Of a stretch of DNA of 49,085 nucleotides, positions 15,112-22,822 are shown in pieces. Position numbers and translations under genes: made by a program. The DNA comes from a virus, in the IMG/VR virus record IMGVR_UViG_3300003981_000003, positions 1 to 49,085 of that record. One strand, 5' to 3'. Numbering within the stretch: position 1 is the first letter of the stretch; each line of letters opens with the position of its first letter. The notes below the pieces were generated by a model. That model did no database searches and was not told the origin of the DNA. It worked only from the letters and a program-made list of their open reading frames with translations.

Positions 15112-15872
15112 TACTCCTCCCTCAGCGTCACAATATCGTTCTCAACCTTCACCAGGGGCTCGACCAGGCTCCAATCCACGCCGTAGCTCTTAAGCACGCT
15201 CATGAAAGTGCTCTTCCTAACACGCTTAACCATCCGCAGATACTCGACCACCCTGTCCACCGGTGAAGGCCCGCTCACAACGCCAACATGCTCCTCCCCG
15301 GAGGCCTCCTGACCGGGGAGCTCAGCGCTAGCAGGCGTTTCAGGCTCCACAGCACTACCACTACTGCTGTCCTCACCGGTGGGTGCTGGGTTGAGCTTTC
15401 TGAGTATGATTATGCTCCTGCCACGCCTGTAAATGTTGAATCTGAGCTCTTTCTCGCCTGTCCTCGGGTTCTCGCTCTCAACGACCCGGCCACTCATCCT
15501 CACCTCGTCGCCGGGGTCAATAGTGCCTAGGAGCTCGTCGAACTCCGTGTATGCTGGGACTATTGCTAGTGCACGTATGCTTGACGTCTCGTCGGCGACC
15601 TCGAAAATGTAGACGTTTATCACCCCGATACTGCCGTCGTCGCACGCCCCTTTCCGGAGCGTTTCAGGGCACCCGTCATAGCTTGTTAGGAACCTGTCAA
15701 TTACCACGCCCTCAATGGTCGCCTTGTCCCCGGGCTGTAGGTCGGCTATCTTCTTCTTCTCCAAGGGGCGCCGGTGGATTGCGTAGTACAGCCTCATGCA
15801 GGCCTTCTCGTTCCGCATGAGCCTAGGGTAAGTGGCTTTACACCACTCTTCTACCTCTCTCGGAAGAGCCAT
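15111..15872 (-). CDS. OB-fold single-stranded DNA-binding protein (RPA-like)
   Basis: The first 60 residues form a helical lead. Then KIADLQPGDKATIEGVVID starts an OB-fold of the RPA type, continuing VINVYIFEVADETSSIRALAIV and GDEVRMSGRVV to about residue 170. A Ser/Pro/Glu-rich flexible linker follows (about 175-215), then a C-terminal helical domain (RVVEYLRMVKRVRKSTFMSVLKSYGVDWSLVEPLV), possibly winged-helix. Likely coats single-stranded DNA during replication. Cotranscribed with the Cas4-like nuclease from the promoter at 15916. Confidence 0.75.
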   Translation of the reverse strand: MALPREVEEWCKATYPRLMRNEKACMRLYYAIHRRPLEKKKIADLQPGDKATIEGVVIDRFLTSYDGCPETLRKGACDDGSIGVINVYIFEVADETSSIRALAIVPAYTEFDELLGTIDPGDEVRMSGRVVESENPRTGEKELRFNIYRRGRSIIILRKLNPAPTGEDSSSGSAVEPETPASAELPGQEASGEEHVGVVSGPSPVDRVVEYLRMVKRVRKSTFMSVLKSYGVDWSLVEPLVKVENDIVTLREE

Positions 15873-15915
15873 TCTCTCTCGCCTCGCTTGTCACCTAGAA
15901 TCTTAGGCGTATAGA

Positions 15916-15935
15916 AGTATAAAAGTATAGGTATA
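15916..15935 (-). promoter_or_regulatory. Promoter of OB-fold/Cas4-like operon
   Basis: Minus strand: TATACCTATA (15935-15926), then CTTTTATACTT (TATA). Predicted start near 15893; ATG at 15872. Same arrangement as at 12201-12218. Confidence 0.65.
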
Positions 15936-15940
15936 TGCTT

Positions 15941-16099
15941 CTACTTGTCCTCCTCGCAAACAACAAACTCCACCGTCCCCCGGAGGAGACGGCGGAAAGC
16001 ATTGGAAGCCTCGACACGGGCCTCAAAAAAACCGTCCGCATCAACAACTATAACGGGGAGCTTAGCCCGGCAGACATACCGTCTACTCTTCCCCTCCAC
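15941..16099 (-). CDS. Small hypothetical protein, 52 aa
   Basis: A short open frame whose GTG at 16099 lies inside the end of the preceding gene with GGTGGTGG just upstream. It reads MEGKSRRYVCRAKLPVIVVD then ADGFFEARVEA, ending FVVCEEDK: a plausible compact beta-alpha-beta fold with two Cys. It fills the space between the preceding gene and the promoter of the OB-fold operon. Not recognised. Confidence 0.5.
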   Translation of the reverse strand: MEGKSRRYVCRAKLPVIVVDADGFFEARVEASNAFRRLLRGTVEFVVCEEDK

Positions 16100-16376
16100 C
16101 ATCCACCACCGGTGGTTTGAGCTGGGAGTCTATCTCTGACAGTACCTCTAGAGCGTTGGCATCGTTACCCATGAATTCGACCATAATCTCGGGCTTCACG
16201 CTCATGGTGAACAGCCTGACACGTATAATTTTCCCGTTAAAGGGCAACCCGTAATCAATATAGCCGATGCCGCTCTCCAGCGTATCGAAACTGTCAAGAG
16301 CCTCAATTTCCTCCTGGCTGACACGCCGGAACGCTAGCCAGCCAACCCGGTAATGGATAAGCTTCCAGCTACTCAT
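16083..16376 (-). CDS. Hypothetical protein, 97 aa (head-tail region)
   Basis: ATG at 16376, overlapping the previous TGA (ATGA), with GGTGATGG upstream; a TTG at 16400 is a weaker option. Sequence MSSWKLIHYRVGWLAFRRVSQEEIEALDSF, then strands GKIIRVRLFTMSVKPEIMVEFMG, an alpha+beta fold. Not recognised. The three-gene minus-strand set 16600-15941 shares one promoter. Confidence 0.6.
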   Translation of the reverse strand: MSSWKLIHYRVGWLAFRRVSQEEIEALDSFDTLESGIGYIDYGLPFNGKIIRVRLFTMSVKPEIMVEFMGNDANALEVLSEIDSQLKPPVVDGGGEE

Positions 16377-16600
16377 TGCACCATCACCCGTACTACCCAA
16401 AGGTTGTTCTTAGTATTTTTAACGCTTAGCACGGCCCCATGTCTCGAAATCTCCTCGGTCGGGGGAACATCCGAGAACCACATCGTAAGCTGGAGCATCC
16501 CGCCCGGCTTAGGAGTGATAATCAAGTTCTTAAGGCTCCCATCATTAAGCATGTCAATAGCGAACTTAAGCTTCAACACGTTACGAGCATCCTCAAACAC
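16373..16600 (-). CDS. Hypothetical protein, 75 aa
   Basis: GTG at 16600 with GGTGG (from CCACCGGTGG) six bases upstream. Short alpha/beta: helix FEDARNVLKLKFAIDML, strands NLIITPKPGGMLQLTMWFSD and AVLSVKN, NLWVVRVMVQ. Unknown. First gene behind the TATA box at 16641-16650. Confidence 0.6.
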   Translation of the reverse strand: MFEDARNVLKLKFAIDMLNDGSLKNLIITPKPGGMLQLTMWFSDVPPTEEISRHGAVLSVKNTKNNLWVVRVMVQ

Positions 16601-16640
16601 CTAAGACCACCGGTGGGGGAAGATGGACGGTAGGATTAAT

Positions 16641-16650
16641 ATTTAAAAAT
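16641..16650 (-). promoter_or_regulatory. TATA promoter
   Basis: ATTTTTAAAT on the minus strand, about 40 bases before the GTG at 16600. Confidence 0.5.
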
Positions 16651-16750
16651 AGCCTATGGTACAAGGCCCCGTACCGGTCATGGCCACGCCTATCATCCCT
16701 TCCGGGGCCACCATCAACACCACTGGTGGGGGTTAGAGGGAGATAAATGT

Positions 16751-17692
16751 TTAGTCCGTGTAGACACGCCACGCTCTCAGCACGCCTTCCAGCTCCCGTA
16801 TCCTCTGCTCTATCCACTGTAGCTGTCCCATCAGGCTAAGATTATCGCTTGCCGGGGCCTGCGTGAGGCGTCTCTCGTTCACGAGCACGTCCCTTGCCGC
16901 CAAGAGCAGTGTGAGCTCACGGACAGGCTGGGGTAGCTCGTCGCACCCGTACGTGTACTCGATGTAGAACTCCTTACCGCCCATGAAGAAGAAGAAGTGT
17001 TGCCAGTACAGCACGCCCTTCACACGGTCAAGCCATACATCGCCGTCCCCACGAGAATACCTCAAATGGCTGGTAACATCCTTATAGCCACGCCCCGTGA
17101 AATACTCCAGCCGTGTAACCTCCCTTATACACCGGTGCTCAAGGTGTATTGGTGCTCCTGCGAAGAACGGCCACTCAGCCTTCCAGAGCTTCATGCTGTA
17201 GTACTGCTTCCATCTCTTAGTGCGCCCGTTCCAGGTCGAATTGGTTATCCTGTCCACGTACTCCATCTTCTCCAGTATCACACGCACCAGCCTGCACCAC
17301 TGGTCTTCCCCGAGCCTTGTGAGCCCGAGCCATGAAGCCAGCTCCTCCGGGGTAACATACAGCCTAGCCATTGTGTCCCGGTCGAAAACGGTAACCATTA
17401 TCCTAGTACCACCGGTGGGGTCGTAGGCGTAGAAGAACGGGGCCGGGTTGAACCCGCTATTACTGTTAGCGTTGAGAAGCAACCCACCATAAGACTCGGG
17501 GCCAACAGTAACCGTGCACTCCCCAGAGCCCGTGCACTCCCCAAGCACTACTTCCCCTCTACCACCGGGGGGGATGGCTGTCAGCTTGCCCTGCCCGTTT
17601 TCGTCGGTTTTAACCTTGACTGTTAGGGTGTCCCCGTTGATTATGCATTTCTCCGTGAACCCTGCGGGCCTCCCAATACTCACGCTCAACAC
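16751..17692 (-). CDS. Probable head-tail connector/adaptor protein
   Basis: Position next to the capsid gene and the C-terminal pattern (PQPVRELTLLLAARDVLVNERRL ... WIEQRIRELEGVL) suit a head-completion/adaptor protein. The N-terminal 100 residues are Gly/Thr-rich and beta-like (DTLTVKVKTDENGQGKLTAIPPGG). The middle is basic and aromatic (WNGRTKRWKQYYSMKLWKAEWPFFAG) with a run FFFFMGGKEFYIEYTYGC. Motif evidence is weak, so the role is an inference. GTG start; possible TATA boxes at about 17725 and 17765. Confidence 0.5.
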   Translation of the reverse strand: MLSVSIGRPAGFTEKCIINGDTLTVKVKTDENGQGKLTAIPPGGRGEVVLGECTGSGECTVTVGPESYGGLLLNANSNSGFNPAPFFYAYDPTGGTRIMVTVFDRDTMARLYVTPEELASWLGLTRLGEDQWCRLVRVILEKMEYVDRITNSTWNGRTKRWKQYYSMKLWKAEWPFFAGAPIHLEHRCIREVTRLEYFTGRGYKDVTSHLRYSRGDGDVWLDRVKGVLYWQHFFFFMGGKEFYIEYTYGCDELPQPVRELTLLLAARDVLVNERRLTQAPASDNLSLMGQLQWIEQRIRELEGVLRAWRVYTD

Positions 17693-17800
17693 TATCCCCT
17701 ACCCTCACCGGTGGTGGGTGGTTGGTGTTTAATTTTTCCCGGTTTTCCGGGGAGGTGTTTCCAGGGTATTTTAACGATTGTTTCGTGCACATCTAAACAG

Positions 17801-17896
17801 CCGAAAAGCTTTTAAACAAATGCGTTTTCCGTGCTTTCAGCCCCGTACACCTAACCCAAACGACAGTAGGACCCCGGGGTCCTACCCATTGTATAA
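17801..17896 (+). ncRNA. 97-base promoter-hairpin element, copy 4
   Basis: Plus strand: CCGAAAAGC (BRE), TTTTAAACA (TATA), GCGTTTTCC, CTAACCCAAAC, hairpin GTAGGACC/GGTCCTAC (loop CCGG), CCCATTGTATAA, then CAACTTTCC. This copy is 96 bases. It has a strong archaeal promoter core and lies 87 bases before the gene at 17983 on the same strand. Confidence 0.65.
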
Positions 17897-17982
17897 CAAC
17901 TTTCCAGGGCACATACACACACAAACCTAAGAATAAATCTCCCCGGCCACAGCAAACACCGGTGGAGGAGGTGGGTTGCAGG

Positions 17983-18312
17983 TTGTCTTATCATGGGGTT
18001 AGGCATTGCGTGTTCAAACGGGCCTCAGAAACGGGCCGTATAAGCCCGAGGGGCCTGTTCGAGGAGTGCCTTGCAAGGGTCGAGGCTAAGAACCTGGTTG
18101 TTGACAGGTACACGCTGGGGGAAAGGCTCGACACGGCGATAGGAGAACTGCTCGTGAACACGGGCGGGGACTACGAGTACACGGAGAACGGGGAGCTCCT
18201 CCTAGGCCCCCGGGGGAGAAGTGTTGCCCGGAGGCTCTACTTGGAAGCGGAAAAAGAAAGGGTTGAGAAGTGCCGTAGGGGCACGGTCCTGTGCTACTAT
18301 TATCTCGTCTAG
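17983..18312 (+). CDS. Hypothetical protein, about 109 aa, possible winged helix
   Basis: The only plus-strand gene in the head region. GGAGGAGGTG (17964-17973) precedes a TTG at 17983; in-frame GTGs at 17962 and 17971 are alternatives. SPRGLFEECLARVEAKNLVVDRYTLGERLDTAIGELLV followed by YEYTENGELLLGPRGRSVARRLY looks like helices plus a hairpin wing, so a DNA-binding role is possible. Ends in CYYYLV, overlapping the convergent capsid gene by four bases. Probably driven by element copy 4. A regulator of late genes would fit but is unproven. Confidence 0.55.
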   Translation: MSYHGVRHCVFKRASETGRISPRGLFEECLARVEAKNLVVDRYTLGERLDTAIGELLVNTGGDYEYTENGELLLGPRGRSVARRLYLEAEKERVEKCRRGTVLCYYYLV

Positions 18313-19547
18313 GCGCTGATGTTCCTGATTTTGAAGTGCGTATTGAACCTGCGGGCCATCGTGTTGCCGAACATCAGGTAGACTCCACGAATCACCGGTT
18401 TGCCCACTACGGCCGGGTTCCTGATTTCGAAGTATGTTGTCGGCATCGCCACGCTGAAACTCAGCCTGGGGGCACCGTAACCCTCCGGGTCGTTCAGGTC
18501 GAAACCGTAGATTCTGCCGACTGTCCCGTCCCCGTCGCCGGGTATATCTACGCTCATGGCCATTGGGACGCCGAAAATGCTTGTAACGGTCATTCCACCA
18601 TCTATCCTGGTGCTCGGCTTCACACCGTCGGTTCCAGCATCAACGCTGGCATAGGTGAACAATGTGGCCCTAGCGTGCGGGTCGAGATAGTATCTTGCAA
18701 TGTTCATGAAGAGCTGGACGACCTTAGCGTAAGTGTCGGGCCTGGTCATTATCAGGCTGGTCTGACCGCCCCTGCTCGGAACCTTGTTAAGTATCGTGTC
18801 GCTCAGGAGGTCGAGAGTCAGGGGCTGGTTCTCAACGGTCGTCCCATTAGTCTCCATAACCACTATGCTGTCAGCCCAGCTGGGAGCGCTGTGCCTGTCA
18901 ATCCCGTAAACATCTACGGCCGCACCAACCTCCTTTCCAGCGGTCCCACCGTTCAGGACACTCTCAGCATGCCCAGAAACTATCCTGTCAATCGGGACAA
19001 TACCCGTGTCCGTAGCCACCGTGTCATCACTAGTGTTACCGATAACCCTCCGGCCAAGAATCTGGTTCACCCTCTTAGCATACTCGAGAGCGTAAATCTT
19101 ACGTAGCTGGTCAAAGCTAAGAGCCATATCATCAACGCCAGCATTAACGAAGGCCTCGTAGAGCAGGCTCATCTCGAAGCTAAGGCTTAACGGTGCAGGG
19201 GTCACCTTTAAAGTCTCAACCTTCGGCTTCACCGGCTCAGGGATAGCGTCCGTCTCACTCGTAAGCTCGATATCGCTAGCGCTACTCGTCGCATACGCTG
19301 TGAGAACCCTCCAACCGCTCCTGTTCCACTTGGTCTTAGGGAGGTACTTGAAAATATTATCCTCCCTGTTAAGCTGGCTCCACACCTCAGCACCATAAAG
19401 AATGTTCCTCCAGTCCGGAATCTCATTGGCAGTAACAGCCCCAACACTCTTAGCGAGCTCCGTAGCCTCGCCAAGCGGTAACAGGCCATTCACAACCTGC
19501 CCCGCATACCAGGCGCTAATCTCCTTAGGAGTCAGAACAAAACTCAT
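18309..19547 (-). CDS. Major capsid protein, HK97 fold
   Basis: The 412-aa protein forms the head shell. Features fit HK97-type capsid proteins: N-terminal helical arm, central GVDDMALSFDQLRKIYALEYAKRVNQILGRRVIGN (spine-helix-like), LIMTRPDTYAKVVQLFMNIARYYLDP, a P-loop-like GMTVTSIFGVPMAMS segment, and a beta-rich C-terminus. The ATG at 19547 follows GGGTGGA; a GTG at 19556 is the alternative. It follows the protease/scaffold gene in the usual order and has its own strong promoter, fitting high expression. Confidence 0.85.
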   Translation of the reverse strand: MSFVLTPKEISAWYAGQVVNGLLPLGEATELAKSVGAVTANEIPDWRNILYGAEVWSQLNREDNIFKYLPKTKWNRSGWRVLTAYATSSASDIELTSETDAIPEPVKPKVETLKVTPAPLSLSFEMSLLYEAFVNAGVDDMALSFDQLRKIYALEYAKRVNQILGRRVIGNTSDDTVATDTGIVPIDRIVSGHAESVLNGGTAGKEVGAAVDVYGIDRHSAPSWADSIVVMETNGTTVENQPLTLDLLSDTILNKVPSRGGQTSLIMTRPDTYAKVVQLFMNIARYYLDPHARATLFTYASVDAGTDGVKPSTRIDGGMTVTSIFGVPMAMSVDIPGDGDGTVGRIYGFDLNDPEGYGAPRLSFSVAMPTTYFEIRNPAVVGKPVIRGVYLMFGNTMARRFNTHFKIRNISA

Positions 19548-19594
19548 ACCGTCCACCCATACAACTCAGAAAAAAGAGGGATACAACCTGGAAA

Positions 19595-19609
19595 ATAAAA
19601 GTTTAAAAG
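19595..19609 (-). promoter_or_regulatory. Capsid gene promoter
   Basis: Minus strand CTTTTAAACTTTTAT between the protease stop (19615) and the capsid start (19547); predicted initiation near 19575. Confidence 0.6.
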
Positions 19610-19614
19610 TAGGA

Positions 19615-21303
19615 TTACTTGCCGTGAAGAACCTCCCAGGCAGTCTTACCCCTCATAATCTGCTCAACAAGCCCCTGAATATCAGGCTTACCCTCAACAA
19701 CCTCGGGAGGAGTCGAAGCAACTACCGGTGGTGGCACAGGATTAGCCTCCCTTATACCGGCACGCTTCATAACGCTCATAGCATCAGTCTTACCCTCAAT
19801 AATAGCCTCCACATCCTCAGGCCTCACAGCAGGCCCAGAAGCCTTCTCAACCTGCCCACGCTCCCCAGCACTCTTCTCCACAGCGCTAATCCTCTGCGAC
19901 AGTTCAGTGACCTGCTCGGTAAGCCTAGCAATACTAGCCCTTATCTCGTCGAGAACCTTCAACACGTCGCTCTTACCGGTAACACGCTCCTCAGCCTCCT
20001 TCTCCCGGGCACTCTCAGGCTCGCCAGGCTTAGACTCCTTAACCTCCTCAACGCTCTCAGGCTCATCCGCACCGGTTGGGGCCTGAGACTTCTCAACAAT
20101 CTCAGCGTCACCATCATCGAGAGCGGGACTACGTAGCGATGCAGGTTCCACACCAGACACTGCAACCATGTCAGCCACCTCTCCACCGGTTGTCTCCTGG
20201 GGCTCGCCACCCTTTTTAACGTAACCCCCATGAGCACGAGTGCAGTACTCCTTGCCGTACTTATCAACGCAAATCTTAAAGCAGATAGCCTTGGCCTGGT
20301 CTAGACTCTTACCGTTACAGTCCATCTGGTAATTGACACACCCACAGAACCTGTTAGGCCCGTGACCGTCAGGACACTTCATAGTCTTGAAATGCCCCCT
20401 CACACACTTACCATCCTCCTTACGAGTGCAGACAAAATACTTGTCCTTACAAGACTCCTTAGCGAGCTCCTCCACGCTGAAAGCCTTCTCAACCTCGAAC
20501 TCCTCAGTCTCCGGGCTAACATCAACACTATCCATACTACCACCATCACCGGTGGGGTGTGTAGCGGCATCATTATTATGCTTCTTGGTCTCCCCGGCCT
20601 CAGGATTGCCCTCAACATCGCCGCTGAAAAGGTCAAGGCACTTCTTAACGGCCCGCACAAGGTCACCATCATAGTAGCAGTTCATGAAGTACCTGATACA
20701 CCCGCAGATAGGCCGTTTACGCCCGCTAGTATCGCCCGGGCAAGTCATCTTCTTCCAATGGCGCCCATCCGTGTAACGGCCACGAGGACAATCCTCCTTG
20801 ACCAGCTCAGCACTCTTAGCCATCTCGTTCACATACGTAACTTTAGCCTCCGGGTTGGCCGGCTCACGCACAATACTAATCTCGTACAGGTCAAGGTCTT
20901 TAGTAATATTTACCTCCTCACCCTTCTCGTTAATACTCTTCACACGGCTAGCAATACCAGCAATACTGAAACCCCTAAGAGCACCGCTCTTAACCATTTC
21001 CCAGACCCTATCGGCAAGCGGGTGACTCTTGAAAAGAACAGCCTCAATATAGATGCCCTCACGCCCAGTCTCCGGGTGGGCACGGCGCTCCCACCGGATA
21101 ATCCGCCCAACAGGCTTATTACCGTGCTCGTACAGGAGCGGAATCTGACCCATACTGTTAGCAAGCCGGTACAGGGCCTTCTCAACCTCTTCCACCGGGA
21201 CGAAATCGCCCTGCCTATCCTTAATGGCCACAGTAGCCCAGCCGCCAACAAGCCTAATATCAGGGTCTACAACGACCATACGGTCATTCTTAGTCAGCTC
21301 CAT
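19615..21303 (-). CDS. Prohead protease fused to scaffold, with two Cys-rich inserts
   Basis: Residues 1-155 form a U35-type HK97 prohead protease: PLLYEHGNKPVGRI with catalytic His60, LRGFSIAG with catalytic Ser113, and LYEISIVREPANPEAKV. Two related Cys-rich domains follow (about 172-222 and 285-354), sharing H-[WF]-K-x-M-x-C-P, C-G-C, Y-x-M-x-C and further Cys; each could bind metal. The C-terminal 150 residues contain a coiled coil (VLDEIRASIARLTEQVTELSQRISAVEKS) typical of scaffold. At 562 aa it is a protease-scaffold fusion. The duplicated Cys domains are not part of the usual family architecture. ATG start. Confidence 0.85.
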   Translation of the reverse strand: MELTKNDRMVVVDPDIRLVGGWATVAIKDRQGDFVPVEEVEKALYRLANSMGQIPLLYEHGNKPVGRIIRWERRAHPETGREGIYIEAVLFKSHPLADRVWEMVKSGALRGFSIAGIASRVKSINEKGEEVNITKDLDLYEISIVREPANPEAKVTYVNEMAKSAELVKEDCPRGRYTDGRHWKKMTCPGDTSGRKRPICGCIRYFMNCYYDGDLVRAVKKCLDLFSGDVEGNPEAGETKKHNNDAATHPTGDGGSMDSVDVSPETEEFEVEKAFSVEELAKESCKDKYFVCTRKEDGKCVRGHFKTMKCPDGHGPNRFCGCVNYQMDCNGKSLDQAKAICFKICVDKYGKEYCTRAHGGYVKKGGEPQETTGGEVADMVAVSGVEPASLRSPALDDGDAEIVEKSQAPTGADEPESVEEVKESKPGEPESAREKEAEERVTGKSDVLKVLDEIRASIARLTEQVTELSQRISAVEKSAGERGQVEKASGPAVRPEDVEAIIEGKTDAMSVMKRAGIREANPVPPPVVASTPPEVVEGKPDIQGLVEQIMRGKTAWEVLHGK

Positions 21304-21348
21304 GAAACATCCCCCACAACACCGGTGGGGGTGGGAGGGTTAAAGTGG

Positions 21349-21360
21349 AGAATAAATTTT
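21349..21360 (-). promoter_or_regulatory. TATA promoter before protease gene
   Basis: AAAAAATTTATT on the minus strand, about 50 bases before the ATG at 21303. Confidence 0.45.
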
Positions 21361-22596
21361 TTAGAGGCACACGCCGAGACTGCACAGCTTCTCCAAGTGC
21401 AACTCTATACTGCGCCTCTCATGCCCGCCATGATAGCTTGACAGGGCATGAATACTGTCGGCCACACGCACAGCATTATCCCAGGCCTCACGGAACGTGT
21501 CCCCGAAACCGTTAGCAGTAGCCAGTAGAACCTCATTTGGAGGCGCCCATATACGGCCACCAACATTTATGGCACGCCTGAAACCGACACCCCTCAAATA
21601 CTCCTCCCCCGGGAAGTCGAGAGGCCTCCAATATTCGGGCTCATCCGTGTAGACCCCAATCTCGACAGCCCACGTACTAGCAGGCTTAAACTCTACCACA
21701 GTCCCATCAGCAATACCAGCGATAAGCCCGGCATAATCGCCAACACTACGTGGGAACAGGCTACTCCCCGGGTAGGGGAAGCGTGGGGTAGGATCTGTAA
21801 CATACAGTTTACTCCCGTCCCAGAAAGCCTCCACGCTCATGTTCCCATGATACCCGGTCTCACGCAGGAACCCCTCAATCCTGTCCAGCCAGAACTCGTC
21901 GAAAATACTCTCCCACACCCACTTCCCGGTCGTGGAATGGCCCTTATGCTCGACCGTGAAAAGACAGGGACGGACAAACTCCTCCCCATTAAAGAAACAG
22001 TCAAGCCCGACCTCCACACCGGCCGCCTCAGGCTCGATAATAGCGCTGATATAGTCGGTCAAAGGCCCGAGACCGCTCTGCATAATCCTGACACGGAAAT
22101 CCTCCGGGCTCTCAACACGCATAGTCTCCATGTTGCCCCGGAAAGTTTCAAGCTTAACGTAGAATGGCCCCTCACCCCGGTGCTCCTCCAGGAACCTCAT
22201 AATATTCTCCAGCCCCTCCACCGGAGTGTAAGGGGTTACAGGGACGCCCAGCTCTTCAAGCTTCTTCTTCCCGTACCCCCGGTCGAGCTCTAAACGCTCG
22301 ACAGGCTCGCTATTCCCGAAAACATTCTTACCCGCCCGGCGCATCAGGTCGTTAAGACTCCCAAACCCGCTGTCCGTGAACACGACATAGTCCACGTCCC
22401 CGTAGACCAGGCCCCAATCGTCAATCTTAACAATCTCAGGGAAGCCCCACCCGTCCGCCCAATCTTCAGCACGTGGGAAAGGCTCGTGCCACTCCTTATA
22501 ATAGTAGACCCGGCCGTCATCAGCATCCATCAGGGAACGGCCAAGCTGGAGGGCATGGTCAAGGCCAATGCCCGTATCATACACTAAAACCTTCAC
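21361..22596 (-). CDS. ATP-grasp ligase within head operon
   Basis: The 411-aa protein resembles PurD/carbamoyl-phosphate-type ATP-grasp enzymes. It has an N-terminal Rossmann-like part (VKVLVYDTGIGLDHALQLG), KKKLEELGVPVTPYTP, FYVKLETFRGNMETM (ATP-binding lysine strand), GVEVGLDCFFNGEEF, and a metal/ATP site at DPTPRFPYPGSSL. These enzymes activate a carboxylate as acyl-phosphate and attach an amine. GARS-like ATP-grasp proteins are known in some head modules and have been proposed to modify virion proteins. The GTG at 22596 follows GGGTG; GTG 22605 is possible. Overlaps the preceding gene by 20 bases. Confidence 0.78.
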   Translation of the reverse strand: MKVLVYDTGIGLDHALQLGRSLMDADDGRVYYYKEWHEPFPRAEDWADGWGFPEIVKIDDWGLVYGDVDYVVFTDSGFGSLNDLMRRAGKNVFGNSEPVERLELDRGYGKKKLEELGVPVTPYTPVEGLENIMRFLEEHRGEGPFYVKLETFRGNMETMRVESPEDFRVRIMQSGLGPLTDYISAIIEPEAAGVEVGLDCFFNGEEFVRPCLFTVEHKGHSTTGKWVWESIFDEFWLDRIEGFLRETGYHGNMSVEAFWDGSKLYVTDPTPRFPYPGSSLFPRSVGDYAGLIAGIADGTVVEFKPASTWAVEIGVYTDEPEYWRPLDFPGEEYLRGVGFRRAINVGGRIWAPPNEVLLATANGFGDTFREAWDNAVRVADSIHALSSYHGGHERRSIELHLEKLCSLGVCL

Positions 22597-22822
22597 GCCT
22601 AGCACCCAGCCGGTAGAAGACCACGAAAGACGTTAAAATAAGAAGCCCCCCAAGAAACTTCGCAGTCCACCCATCAACACCGGAAAGAGAAAGGAAAACA
22701 CCTCCAAGACCTATCAGAGAGCCTGACAGGGCGTCCAACACCTCACCTTTCAGGCTCTCCTTCAAACCTTTGGTCTTCCTCCCTGTACCTTGTGCCCGGC
22801 TGGTTACCCGGCGCTTCGGCAT
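22577..22822 (-). CDS. Small two-span membrane protein
   Basis: Start uncertain: ATG 22822 is used; GTG 22840 or GTG 22741 (just past the portal stop, after AGGTGAG) are possible, the last giving a protein of about 54 aa. The conserved-looking part is hydrophobic: SGSLIGLGGVFLSLSGV, then GWTAKFLGGLLILTSFVVFY, with a basic tail. The unusually long overlap with the portal gene (80 bases) argues for the shorter form. Possible membrane or holin-like role. Confidence 0.5.
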   Translation of the reverse strand: MPKRRVTSRAQGTGRKTKGLKESLKGEVLDALSGSLIGLGGVFLSLSGVDGWTAKFLGGLLILTSFVVFYRLGARREGFSV

